From an uncultured Verrucomicrobiota bacterium (GTDB taxonomy: Bacteria > Verrucomicrobiota > Verrucomicrobiia > Limisphaerales > SXTU01): a stretch of 18,371 nt of DNA. Position numbers and translations under genes: made by a program. Shown one piece after another: positions 6,753 through 14,292 of this stretch. Where the stretch lies: positions 1 to 18,371 of the forward strand of contig CAIPBN010000834.1 in assembly GCA_903863315.1 (NCBI GenBank), given 5' to 3'. Each line of letters begins with the position of its first letter. Position 1 is the first letter of the stretch. The notes beneath the pieces are model-generated. The model searched no databases. It had not been told where the DNA came from and worked only from the letters and a program-made list of their open reading frames with translations.

Positions 6753-8804
6753 TCACTTGGTGCGGCCCGCTTCACCAAACAGCGGAATCCGCCCCTCCAC
6801 GCCCACGCCCCACGGCTGCACGCCGAGCGGCACCGCGCCGATGTGTGGCGTATCCTTGTAGGCCGCGTGCACGGGCTCGGGCCACTCGGTCGGCAGGCGT
6901 TGGCCACCGCTCAAGGCCGGGCTGCCGGGCTGGAGCCGCAGGTCAACGGACGCGGGGGCATCGGCGGTCAGGCTGACGAACTTCGGGTCGGCCACGCGGT
7001 CGTGCGTGGTCAGGCCCGGCTCGTAGAACTTCTTGCTGGCGGTGAAGAGCGGCGAGGCGCGGAACTTCGCGAACGGGTCGCCGGTGAGCGCCGGGCCGTC
7101 CTTTACGCCCCACAGGAGGTTGCCGCCCTCGCGCACGTTGCCCGGTTCCTTGATGCCCGCGAAGCCGGTGCCGGGCACCTTCTCGATTTGCACGAACAGG
7201 TTGTTGAACACGTCGCGCTCCGTATGCCGCAGCCCTTGCGCGCCGAGGCCGAAGAGGAAGTAGTCGCGGTAGGTCGGCGTGCGGCGGAGGAAGGTGTTGT
7301 GATAGACGTGCATCACAGGCCAGACGGGCGAGCCGTGGTCGCTGGCGAGGTGGCCCTCGTGGCGGAGGAACGCGCCGGTCGGGTCCGGCTGCGCGGGCGA
7401 CTGGTAATAAACCCCCGCGCGGAAATCGAAGACGTTGCGGAAGATGAACACGCCGGCTTTCGGGTCGTGGTCGAGCGGCGACTCGTCCTTCTCGATTTCG
7501 TGCTGCTGGAACACGCCGAGGCACGCACCGATGCGGTTCTGGTGGATGTAAATCGTGTGGCTGCGCAGCTTCGGGCCGCACTCCAGGCCGTCGTCGTTGA
7601 AGTTGTCCACGAAGTTGTGGTGGAACTGGAGGTTCTTCGCGTAGCGCAGGAAGGCGAAGTCGTGGTCGTCGGTGAACTCGCAGTGGGAGAACTCCAGGTT
7701 CTCGTTCCCGGGCTGGTCGTTGCGCAGCACGATTTGATACGAGGCTGTGCCGCGATACTTCATGTGCGCGCGGCCCGTCCACGGCGCGGCGTTGCCGCGA
7801 AACGCCGAGTGCGTCACGCGGATGTTCTGCGAGGCGTTCACCAGCAGCGCCGGGAACCCGCCGAAGACCGTGACGTGGTCCAGCTCGATATGCTGCGAGC
7901 CATAGACGTGAATCATCGGGCTGCCGGTCGCACCGCGCAGGACGAGGCCGTGGAGGCGCACATGCTGCACGCCGTTCACGCGCAGCACGTCGTCACCGAA
8001 GCCCAGCGCGACGACCAGCGGCAACTTGCGCGGGTCCGTCTCGCCGCGATACGCACGTTCGCCGAGGCCTGGCAGTTTTGTCGGTGCGAGCCGGATGTGG
8101 ATGCGCCCGGTCTGCCGGTTGAACCACAGCCCCGGCCCGCAGTAGAAGCCCGTGTCCTTGTCCTTCTTGCCGCCTATCCAGAACTCATTCGTCGCGCGGA
8201 GGTCGAGCAAGTTGCGATAGCCATGCAGCGGCACCATCGAATCCGCGAATGCACCGAGCGCGAGCGGCCGCTCCTCCTCGTTGCCCCACATCGGCTCCCA
8301 CGACGCGGGGAGAAACTGCGTCGGCGCACGACGGGCGTCCGCTCCGAAATACGTTTTGGCCGAAACAAACTCGCCCTCCGTGCCGCCTGCGACCGGCTCC
8401 CAACTCGTCGCCGGGCTGTCGTGAAACTCGCGCAGCCCGCCGTCAATCACCGCCAGTTCGCCGGGGAACGACGCGATGGTGATGGGTGCGTTCGTCGTGC
8501 CGGAGCGGGTGAGCGCGACCTTTTCGTAGTAAGTGCCGCCGCGCAGATAGAGCGTGTCACCGGGCCGCAACTGCCGCGTCGCGTGGGCCAGCGACTTCCA
8601 CGGCGCGGCCTGTGAACCGGTGTTCGCGTCGTTGCCGTGTGCCGCGTTCACGAAGTGTTTCGGTCCGGCAGCGAGCGGGGTGTTGACCGCCTGTGGCAGT
8701 GGACGCATCGGCGGATTCGAACGAAAGGCTTGGGCAGGCAACTGGCTCGTGCCTGAGTTCAGGCAGAGAACTGCAAGCAGCGGGAGCAACGGAGGGAACT
8801 TCAT
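6753..8804 (-). CDS. Exported right-handed parallel beta-helix protein (DUF1565-type)
   Basis: A 683-residue secreted protein with a signal peptide (residues 1-25, MKFPPLLPLLAVLCLNSG). Residues 50-95 match the entry motif of DUF1565/pectate-lyase-like helices: FVNAAHGNDANTG, then LRPGDTLYLRGGTYYE. Parallel beta-helix rungs follow, for example around residues 296-335 (GSQHIELDHVTVFGG, NASQNIRVTHSAFRGN) and 366-428 (FSHCEFTDDHDFAF, IYIHQNRIGAC), with the Asn/His/Asp-rich turns typical of polysaccharide lyases and related carbohydrate-binding helices. I cannot identify a catalytic triad, so it may cleave or merely bind a polysaccharide. It begins 3 bp after the sialidase 1 stop codon, implying cotranscription. 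An extracellular glycan-processing role follows from this context. Confidence 0.85.
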   Translation of the reverse strand: MKFPPLLPLLAVLCLNSGTSQLPAQAFRSNPPMRPLPQAVNTPLAAGPKHFVNAAHGNDANTGSQAAPWKSLAHATRQLRPGDTLYLRGGTYYEKVALTRSGTTNAPITIASFPGELAVIDGGLREFHDSPATSWEPVAGGTEGEFVSAKTYFGADARRAPTQFLPASWEPMWGNEEERPLALGAFADSMVPLHGYRNLLDLRATNEFWIGGKKDKDTGFYCGPGLWFNRQTGRIHIRLAPTKLPGLGERAYRGETDPRKLPLVVALGFGDDVLRVNGVQHVRLHGLVLRGATGSPMIHVYGSQHIELDHVTVFGGFPALLVNASQNIRVTHSAFRGNAAPWTGRAHMKYRGTASYQIVLRNDQPGNENLEFSHCEFTDDHDFAFLRYAKNLQFHHNFVDNFNDDGLECGPKLRSHTIYIHQNRIGACLGVFQQHEIEKDESPLDHDPKAGVFIFRNVFDFRAGVYYQSPAQPDPTGAFLRHEGHLASDHGSPVWPVMHVYHNTFLRRTPTYRDYFLFGLGAQGLRHTERDVFNNLFVQIEKVPGTGFAGIKEPGNVREGGNLLWGVKDGPALTGDPFAKFRASPLFTASKKFYEPGLTTHDRVADPKFVSLTADAPASVDLRLQPGSPALSGGQRLPTEWPEPVHAAYKDTPHIGAVPLGVQPWGVGVEGRIPLFGEAGRTK

Positions 8805-8807
8805 GGC

Positions 8808-9995
8808 TCAATTGCTACCAGCCTCGGTGAGCCACTCCAAATTGAAGCGGGCGAGGCGCAGGGATTGATAGGCACCTTTCTCGCCGCCTTCGTAGAGGCA
8901 GAGCACCATACCGTCGGGCAGACGCGCGAGGGTGGAGTAGGCGGACGGGCCTTCGTGCAGGCGTCTGGCGAGAGGCCAAGTGTTGCCGTCGTCCGTGCTG
9001 CTGCGGACGGTCAGGCGCACGCGCGCGCCGCTGGGCTTGCCGTCCTTCGGCTCGGGCGGGAAAGGATTGCTGAAGAGCAGGCGCTTGTCGTCATGGCGCA
9101 GGAGGCTGCCCTGGCATTTTGGACACGGAAGCTGCTTCTCGTGCGTGATGGTGCTCCACGTCGCGCTGCCGTCGGTGCTGGTGGCGATGCCGCGCAAGCC
9201 CTGCCAGCCACCTTGCATCCGCGTGTTGACGAGCAGGGATCCGTCCGCGCGCTCGATGACCTGGCACTCGTTGCCACCGGCGGAAATGGGCGCGCTGATC
9301 TGCCACGTTGCGCCACCGTCATCGCTGAACATCATGTGCGAGTTCCATTCGAGCTGCTTGCCGGCGAGCGTGCGCTTGTGGTCGCTGGGAATGACGAGCC
9401 GGCCCTGGTGCGGCCCGCGCGTGAGTTGGATGCCGATTCCCGGCCCGGTGGCGACCCAGTCCCAATCCGGCTTCATCGTGGTGGCGCTGAGGTTGCGCGG
9501 CGTGGACCAAGTCACTCCGTCGTCCGTGCTGGACGTGATGAACACCGCCTTGTTGTCGCGAGTGAACGGGAGCCAGACGGTGCCGGTCTTCGCGTCCACG
9601 ACGGGACAGGGGTTGCCAATGGTGATTTTCGCGTCGCCGCCTTCCTCCTGGACGATGCGGTGCGGCGACCAGGTGCGTCCGCCATCCGTGCTGCGCTTCA
9701 TGATGAGGTCCACGTCGCCGTGATCGCCGGAGCCGGTCTTGCGGCCTTCGCAGAACGCGAGCACGGAGCCCTTCGCAGTCACAAGCAGCGCCGGGATGCG
9801 ATAGGTGTGGTAGCCGTCCTGCCCGGCGGTCCAAAGAGCCGATTGTTCGAGGAAGGCCGGCGCGGCAGGGACACGGGTAGCCGCCAAGAGGAGAGCACTC
9901 AGCAGGATTAAGCTGGCGGCTTTCGATGCTTGATGGAGGCAGTGGGCGGCGACTGCGAGTCGTCGGCATAGGGTGTGGAAAGCAGTGTGATTCAT
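8808..9995 (-). CDS. Exported exo-alpha-sialidase (GH33-like), sialidase 1
   Basis: A 395-residue secreted neuraminidase that should hydrolyse terminal alpha-linked sialic acids. An N-terminal hydrophobic segment (residues 28-45) ending in AAPA is the signal peptide. YRIP with R66 is the first arginine of the catalytic triad; R259 and R325 are candidates for the other two. D91 or D94 is a candidate acid/base, Y353 in SAYSTL the nucleophile, and E369 (or E243) its partner. Five Asp boxes are visible: STDGGRTW (102), STDDGVTW (156), SDDGGATW (224), STDGSATW (273) and STDDGNTW (333), consistent with a six-bladed propeller. Residue roles are assigned by family pattern. It begins 20 bp after the SGNH gene. 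Its 3' end closely resembles that of sialidase 2, indicating paralogy. Specificity (sialic acid, KDN or another sugar) is not readable. Confidence 0.92.
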   Translation of the reverse strand: MNHTAFHTLCRRLAVAAHCLHQASKAASLILLSALLLAATRVPAAPAFLEQSALWTAGQDGYHTYRIPALLVTAKGSVLAFCEGRKTGSGDHGDVDLIMKRSTDGGRTWSPHRIVQEEGGDAKITIGNPCPVVDAKTGTVWLPFTRDNKAVFITSSTDDGVTWSTPRNLSATTMKPDWDWVATGPGIGIQLTRGPHQGRLVIPSDHKRTLAGKQLEWNSHMMFSDDGGATWQISAPISAGGNECQVIERADGSLLVNTRMQGGWQGLRGIATSTDGSATWSTITHEKQLPCPKCQGSLLRHDDKRLLFSNPFPPEPKDGKPSGARVRLTVRSSTDDGNTWPLARRLHEGPSAYSTLARLPDGMVLCLYEGGEKGAYQSLRLARFNLEWLTEAGSN

Positions 9996-10015
9996 GGGGA
10001 GGAAACTTCAGCTTC

Positions 10016-10834
10016 TTACTTACGCGACACAAAGCCCGCCATCTTCAAGGCCGCAAACCAAGCCTCCGCCATCTTCGCCATGCCGGCCTGGTTTGGGTGG
10101 ACGCCGTCGGGCAGCAGATCGTCGGTCGTGAGAGCGGCATGCAGGTCCACCAGGGTGATACGATGGCCCGCCGCCTTTTGCGCCGCGACCACGCTGGGCA
10201 GCGAGGCGTTGTAATCGGCGACTTTTTCCCAGCCAGCACGCGGGGCCTTCTGCGGCAGGATTGTGCCCACGAACAGATGCGCGGTGCTTTGCTGGCCGAT
10301 GACGCGGATGAGCTGGTCCCGCGCGGGTGCGTCGAACCCGTTCGCCCCGGACAACAGCAGGATCACCTCAGGCTGGTGCTGGCGCAGGACTTCGGCAATG
10401 CCGGGCACGACAACTTCCTTCACCCCGAGCGATTCCAGCACGTCACGCGGCGTCGGCACTTTGCCCCCGGACAAAATCAGCCGGTTGCTGAAACCGGCGA
10501 GGCCGTGATGGTCGGGGTCGAAGGCGGAATCCACCTTCCCGTCCTTGCCGAAGCTGTAATACCTCAACGCGCCGACGAAATCGAAGCTTTGGCCGGCGGC
10601 GCGCAGCTTGTCTTGAAGCACCTTCCGCCAGCCGCCGCCCTCGGGGCTGGGGAGGCCCATCACCTCGCCCTTGAACGGACCAGTCTCGTGGCGGGCCAGA
10701 TACGATCCGCGCGTGATGGAGTCGCCGGCGGGCAGGATGCGCAGCGGGTGACCGGCCGGTTCCGCAGCGAAGGCTGGCAGCGCCAGCACCAGCGAAGTTG
10801 CGAGCGACCAACTCGCATGTCGCAGGAAGCTCAT
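10016..10834 (-). CDS. Exported SGNH/GDSL-family hydrolase, possible sialate O-acetylesterase
   Basis: The start is the ATG that overlaps the upstream sialidase 2 stop as ATGA (10831-10834), with a purine-rich GGGAAAG just ahead. A longer in-frame start at 11044 would lie deep inside sialidase 2. The 272-residue product has a signal peptide (residues 1-24). Its SGNH blocks are GDSIT with nucleophile S39, a glycine in HHGLAG (about 112-114), SGANG with N165 (the usual GxND is altered), and DGVHP with D243 and H246 completing the triad. These enzymes are esterases that act on acyl groups of carbohydrates or lipids. Placed between two sialidases, removal of O-acetyl groups that block sialidase action is the natural hypothesis, but substrate preference is not encoded in any motif I can see. 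Confidence 0.9.
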   Translation of the reverse strand: MSFLRHASWSLATSLVLALPAFAAEPAGHPLRILPAGDSITRGSYLARHETGPFKGEVMGLPSPEGGGWRKVLQDKLRAAGQSFDFVGALRYYSFGKDGKVDSAFDPDHHGLAGFSNRLILSGGKVPTPRDVLESLGVKEVVVPGIAEVLRQHQPEVILLLSGANGFDAPARDQLIRVIGQQSTAHLFVGTILPQKAPRAGWEKVADYNASLPSVVAAQKAAGHRITLVDLHAALTTDDLLPDGVHPNQAGMAKMAEAWFAALKMAGFVSRK

Positions 10835-12096
10835 TTCTTTCCCGTCCCCTTGCCGGGCAGCGCATCTTTGCCATCCGTGAGCCATTCCAGATTGAAGCGG
10901 GCGATGGTCAGTGAGCCCGTGCGGTAGATGTCCTTCCCGTCGGTGCTGCCGCGCTCGTAGAAGAGGAGAATCGTCCCGTCGTTCGCTACGGCGAGGTCGC
11001 TGTAGCCGCTGAAGCCGGGCTCGACCGTCTTGCTCACCGGCCACCTCGCGGACTCATCGTAGCTCAATTTAACGGAGACGTTCTTGCGGTCGCGGCCCTT
11101 GCCCGGCGCGGCCTTGCCATCGGCACGATCAAGGTTGTGCGGGTTCGAGAAGAGCAGGCGGTGCTTGTCGCTCGCGGGGGCTTCGCTGAGACGGACCATG
11201 CCGGCCATGCAGATGGGTTCGAGCAGTTGGTCGTGAAACTGCGGCTTGCTCCAGCCCGTCGCGCCATCACGGCTGGTGGTGAGCAGCCGGCGATTCGCCT
11301 TGGACTCAGTTCGCATGTTCAGCAGCACGCGGCCGTCGGCAAGTTGCACGGCGCAGGTCTCGTTCGGGATGTTCCAGTCGCCCTCGTTCGGGCCGGCGAT
11401 TTCACCGCGCACCCAGGTGCGCCCGAGGTCGTCGCTGTAAATGACTGATGTGACCGAAGGCCGGTGCGCGTGCCCGCCCGTGCCGAGCGAGAGCCACACG
11501 GGCACAACCAACCGGCCGGTCTTGAGCTGAATGCCGTGGCCGGGGCCAGTGGCGAGCACCTTCCAGTCATACTCGGGGCGGAACTTGTCGAACGCTGCGG
11601 TGATCTCCACCGGCTTGCTGAAGGTCACTCCATCGTCGTCCGTGCGCAGGTAGAAGCAGCGCGCGTATTCGAGGCAGAAGAGGAAATGCACCGCACCGTT
11701 GGAGTCGGGGATGGCAACGGGGTTGTTGTAGGTTACTTCGCCGGGCGTCGCGAGCTTCTGCGCGAGCGCGACGGGGTTTTTGGATTTCGGACCGGTCACG
11801 TGGGCGATGTTGGTGCGCGCGCCCCAGGTCTTGCCGCCATCGGTCGAGCGCCGCAGCAGGATGTCAATGGTGCCCCAGTCGCCCCGGTCGCTTTTGCGCG
11901 CCTCGCAATATGCCAGCACCGTGCCGCGCTTTGTGGTCACGATGCCGGGGATGCGATAGAGCGCGTAGTTTTCCTTGCCGGCCTCGAAGACATCAACCTT
12001 GTCGAGGAATGGTTCGGCGGTTTGGACGAAGCGTGACGACGCGGTCAGAAACACGGTCGTGAGCAGCGCTAGCAACGGAAGGCGGCACAGGTTCAT
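10831..12096 (-). CDS. Exported exo-alpha-sialidase-like protein, sialidase 2
   Basis: The ATG at 12094-12096 opens a good signal peptide (MNLCRLPLLALLTTVFLTAS). An in-frame start at 12285 adds about 63 residues without export or domain features, so I reject it. The 421-residue protein has YRIP with R48, STDGGKTW at residues 84-91, the degenerate Asp boxes TDDDGVTF (152-159) and SDDLGRTW (221-228), ET with E246, R262, R337, FSGYSDL with Y365 and YERG with E381. It therefore keeps the sialidase triad and the Tyr/Glu pair, although its last Asp box (SYDESARW) is degraded. It shares the C-terminal ARFNLEWLT with sialidase 1, consistent with ancient tandem duplication. It is the first gene of the export run, and the SGNH gene is translationally coupled to it through an ATGA overlap. 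Confidence 0.9.
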   Translation of the reverse strand: MNLCRLPLLALLTTVFLTASSRFVQTAEPFLDKVDVFEAGKENYALYRIPGIVTTKRGTVLAYCEARKSDRGDWGTIDILLRRSTDGGKTWGARTNIAHVTGPKSKNPVALAQKLATPGEVTYNNPVAIPDSNGAVHFLFCLEYARCFYLRTDDDGVTFSKPVEITAAFDKFRPEYDWKVLATGPGHGIQLKTGRLVVPVWLSLGTGGHAHRPSVTSVIYSDDLGRTWVRGEIAGPNEGDWNIPNETCAVQLADGRVLLNMRTESKANRRLLTTSRDGATGWSKPQFHDQLLEPICMAGMVRLSEAPASDKHRLLFSNPHNLDRADGKAAPGKGRDRKNVSVKLSYDESARWPVSKTVEPGFSGYSDLAVANDGTILLFYERGSTDGKDIYRTGSLTIARFNLEWLTDGKDALPGKGTGKK

Positions 12097-12226
12097 GCAG
12101 AGGAGTAAATTCCAGCCGCTTCTGCCTGTCATCCCGAATCCACCGGGTAAGTTCATTTTCAACGCCACCACTGCTCCAGCACAGGTTCGAGTTGCTGGGT
12201 GACTGATTCTCGCGGGAGCCAGCCAG

Positions 12227-12246
12227 CAGGACGAAAGCCCGTCCTG
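12227..12246. repeat. Inverted repeat upstream of the sialidase run
   Basis: A perfect 7-bp stem, CAGGACG and CGTCCTG, with a 6-nt loop AAAGCC lies about 130 bp upstream of the sialidase 2 start in the 274-bp gap between that gene and hpnJ. It could be an operator or part of a 5' leader hairpin. The A run on its + side, which would read as T in the - transcript before the stem, does not fit a terminator for either neighbour. Function unknown. Confidence 0.5.
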
Positions 12247-12307
12247 AAAAACACAGGTGCCAACGTCAACCCCGGTGGGTGACAAGGAAGGTGAATGGAC
12301 ACTTCAT

Positions 12308-12326
12308 CCACGGTCGCCTCCCGTGG
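12308..12326. repeat. Second inverted repeat in the hpnJ-sialidase gap
   Basis: A 6-bp stem, CCACGG and CCGTGG, encloses the loop TCGCCTC about 45 bp beyond the hpnJ stop codon. It is one of three small stems in this gap. It has no T tract and is only moderately above what a GC-rich gap gives by chance. Confidence 0.35.
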
Positions 12327-12349
12327 GTAGTCCGAGGCAGATCAACAGG

Positions 12350-12364
12350 GCGGGAGTTTCCCGC
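12350..12364 (-). terminator. Short hairpin just after hpnJ, weak terminator candidate
   Basis: GCGGGA and TCCCGC form a perfect 6-bp stem with a 3-nt GTT loop, ending 7 bp past the hpnJ stop codon on the - strand. It is well placed to end the hopanoid transcript. No T run follows on the - strand, so it may instead protect the 3' end of the mRNA or be incidental. Confidence 0.35.
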
Positions 12365-12370
12365 AGGGCA

Positions 12371-13819
12371 TCAAGCCGCAGCCTTCGCCGCTGCGAGGTC
12401 GCTGCGGCGCGCGGCCATGCTCTTGAAGAACTCGTAGCCTTCGCGGAGACGGCGGACGCAGACGTCCTTGTCCTCGAGCATGGTCTTGATGATGCGGAGA
12501 ATCGGCTTCGGGCGGAGGTAGTAGCTGCGGTAGAAGCGCTCCACGTCCTCGAAGATTTGCTCCTTCGAGAGGCCGGGATATTCGAGCGTGGACTGCTGGA
12601 GGCCGTCGTTCTCGATGAGGTCGGTCTTGTCCTTCTTCACGAACCAGCCGTTGAGCTTGGCTTGCTCGTAAAGCTCCGTGCCGGGATACGGCGCTGCAAG
12701 CGAGACCTGAAGGCTGAAGACGTCCAGTTCCTTTGCGAAGTTGATGGTCTGCTCGATGGTTTCCTTCGTCTCGACCGGCAGGCCGAGGATGAAGGTGCCG
12801 TGGATGACGACACCGGCCTTGTGGCAGTCCTTGGTGAAGCGGCGCATCTCGTCGGTGGTCACGCCCTTTTTGATGCGTGTGAGGGTCTCGTCGTTGCCGC
12901 TCTCGTAGCCGACGAGGAAGAGGCGGAGGCCGTTGTCCTTGAAGCTCTTGATGGTGTCGTAGTCGAGGTTCGCGCGGCTGTTGCAGCTCCAGTCCACGCC
13001 GAGCGGGCCGAGCTTCTTCGCGATTTCGCGGGCGCGGGGGAGGTTGGCGGTGAAGGTGTCGTCATCGAAGAAGAACTCGCGCACCTGCGGGAAGATTTTC
13101 TTCATGTAGGCCATCTCGTCGGCGACGTTCTGCGCGCTGCGGACGCGATACTTGTGCCCGCCGATGGTCTGCGGCCAGAGGCAGAAGGTGCACTGGGCCG
13201 GGCAGCCGCGGCCCGTATACATCGAGACGTAGGGATGCTGGAGGTAGCCGATGAAATACTTCTCAATCTCGAGGTCGCGCTTGTAAACGTCGGCGACCCA
13301 CGGGAGCGAGTCCATGTCGGCAATCATCTCGCGCTCGGGGTTGTGTTTGATTTTGCCTTCGCTGTCCTTGAAGGAGAGGCCCTTGATGGTCGCGAGGTCG
13401 CGGCCTTCGGCGACTTCCTTGCAGGTGAAGTCGAACTCCTTGCGCGCGACCCAGTCAATGGCCCACGAGGCCTTGAGCGTCTCGGTGGGCAGCACCATGG
13501 CGTGCGCGCCGACGAAGCCAATCTTCGTGCCGGGCTTCTGCTGCTTGATGGCCTCGGCGACCTTGCAGTCGTTCTTCAGCGACGGCGTGGAGGTGTTGAT
13601 GATGACGTGGTCGAAGTTCTTCGCGATGGCGAGGCACTTGGCCATGTCAATGTGATGGGGCGGGCAGTCAAGAAGCCGGCTGCCGGGCACGAGCGCGGCC
13701 GGTTGCGCGAGCCACGTGGGATACCAGTAGCTCGTGACTTCGCGCGTGGCCTGGTAGCGCGCGCCGGCGCCGCCGTCAAAGCCGTCGAAGGAGGGAGGGG
13801 AGAGGAAGAGTGCGCTCAT
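12371..13819 (-). CDS. hpnJ: B12-binding radical SAM protein HpnJ, hopanoid head-group biosynthesis
   Basis: A 482-residue protein that opens with SALFLSPPSFDGFDGGAGARY, a start typical of HpnJ. Residues about 35-160 form the cobalamin-binding-like Rossmann domain found in this family. The radical SAM barrel begins at GRGCPAQCTFC, with C206, C210 and C213 ligating the [4Fe-4S] cluster, followed by LWPQTIGGH, another HpnJ hallmark. Family knowledge: HpnI adds N-acetylglucosamine to bacteriohopanetetrol, HpnK deacetylates it, and HpnJ is assigned to conversion of the sugar to the cyclitol ether. HpnI and HpnK are not in the window. The gene starts 6 bp after the toxin stop codon and ends the hopanoid operon. 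No strong Shine-Dalgarno sequence is seen, so translation may depend on coupling to the toxin gene. Confidence 0.92.
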   Translation of the reverse strand: MSALFLSPPSFDGFDGGAGARYQATREVTSYWYPTWLAQPAALVPGSRLLDCPPHHIDMAKCLAIAKNFDHVIINTSTPSLKNDCKVAEAIKQQKPGTKIGFVGAHAMVLPTETLKASWAIDWVARKEFDFTCKEVAEGRDLATIKGLSFKDSEGKIKHNPEREMIADMDSLPWVADVYKRDLEIEKYFIGYLQHPYVSMYTGRGCPAQCTFCLWPQTIGGHKYRVRSAQNVADEMAYMKKIFPQVREFFFDDDTFTANLPRAREIAKKLGPLGVDWSCNSRANLDYDTIKSFKDNGLRLFLVGYESGNDETLTRIKKGVTTDEMRRFTKDCHKAGVVIHGTFILGLPVETKETIEQTINFAKELDVFSLQVSLAAPYPGTELYEQAKLNGWFVKKDKTDLIENDGLQQSTLEYPGLSKEQIFEDVERFYRSYYLRPKPILRIIKTMLEDKDVCVRRLREGYEFFKSMAARRSDLAAAKAAA

Positions 13820-13825
13820 GAAAAC

Positions 13826-14089
13826 TTATCCGACTAGTTTGTTGTAATCTTCGTGGGTGCCAATCCAGACCCATTCAATCGTGTCACCGACGCGGTGACC
13901 GATGGCGCGGTAATGCTCGCCGATTCTCACCGAGAACCGGTCGCCGCCGCCTTTCAATCGCTTGAACTGAAGCGATGGGTGTTGATGGTTTTGCTGCCAC
14001 AGTTGGTAATTCTTTCGGGCGAGCGCTTGAATGCTGGCCGGCAAGTCGGAATATGCCTGCCAGAAGCGCCGCGTGGCCCGCGACTTCAT
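13826..14089 (-). CDS. RelE/ParE-family toxin of a type II toxin-antitoxin pair
   Basis: An 87-residue small basic protein. I place the start at the ATG that overlaps the antitoxin stop as ATGA (14086-14089), because an AAGGA lies 9 bp upstream; an ATG three codons earlier would sit directly on that AAGGA. The C-terminal half, with RFSVRIGEHYRAIGHR and then WIGTHEDYNKLV, is the hallmark strand pattern of RelE/ParE-type toxins. Candidate active residues are R54, R61, H79 and Y82. Members of this fold usually cut mRNA on the ribosome (RelE-like) or inhibit gyrase (ParE-like); the subgroup cannot be told here. Paired with the upstream small acidic protein, it forms a classical antitoxin-first module embedded in the hopanoid operon. 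Confidence 0.85.
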   Translation of the reverse strand: MKSRATRRFWQAYSDLPASIQALARKNYQLWQQNHQHPSLQFKRLKGGGDRFSVRIGEHYRAIGHRVGDTIEWVWIGTHEDYNKLVG

Positions 14090-14292
14090 TTGGGCCATTC
14101 CTTCAAATGCCCTTCGCGACGCTCCGTCTCGGCCTCGCGGAAAAGAAAATCCAGTTTCCCGGTGGCCGCATCCGCATCCATCTGCTCGTCCCAAACCTTC
14201 GCTTCGCGCACGGCAAGCCACGCGGCCAACACAGACTGTTCCCGCGCGGGGAGCTGCTCTATGGCGTGCTCAATTTCGAGAAGCGTGCTCAT
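14086..14292 (-). CDS. Antitoxin partner of the RelE/ParE toxin
   Basis: A 68-residue acidic, helical protein beginning STLLEIEHAIEQLPAREQ. It resembles the small addiction-module antitoxins that wrap around RelE/ParE toxins: a predicted amphipathic N-terminal helix, then AWLAVREAKVWDEQMDADAATGKLD. The ATG (14290-14292) overlaps the hpnH stop codon as ATGA and follows the purine-rich GAAGGCGGA. A longer in-frame start at 14373 would overlap hpnH by more than 80 bp and is rejected. Its stop overlaps the toxin start in the same way. No DNA-binding motif (HTH, AbrB, ribbon-helix-helix) is obvious to me, so how transcription of the module is autoregulated, if at all, is unclear. Confidence 0.78.
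   Translation of the reverse strand: MSTLLEIEHAIEQLPAREQSVLAAWLAVREAKVWDEQMDADAATGKLDFLFREAETERREGHLKEWPK

Noticed and set aside
6621..8615. 664-codon open frame on the + strand opposite the beta-helix gene
   Set aside because: It shows the low-complexity Arg/Val/Glu composition of an antisense shadow and contains no domain pattern, while the - strand frame has a signal peptide and beta-helix motifs.
12237..12326. Possible CRISPR or dispersed repeat array in the gap before hpnJ
   Set aside because: The stems differ in sequence from each other and no repeat-spacer periodicity is present.
12257..13837. 526-codon open frame on the + strand opposite hpnJ
   Set aside because: The - strand encodes a textbook HpnJ; the + frame is a compositional mirror rich in Leu, Val, Glu and Ala without motifs.
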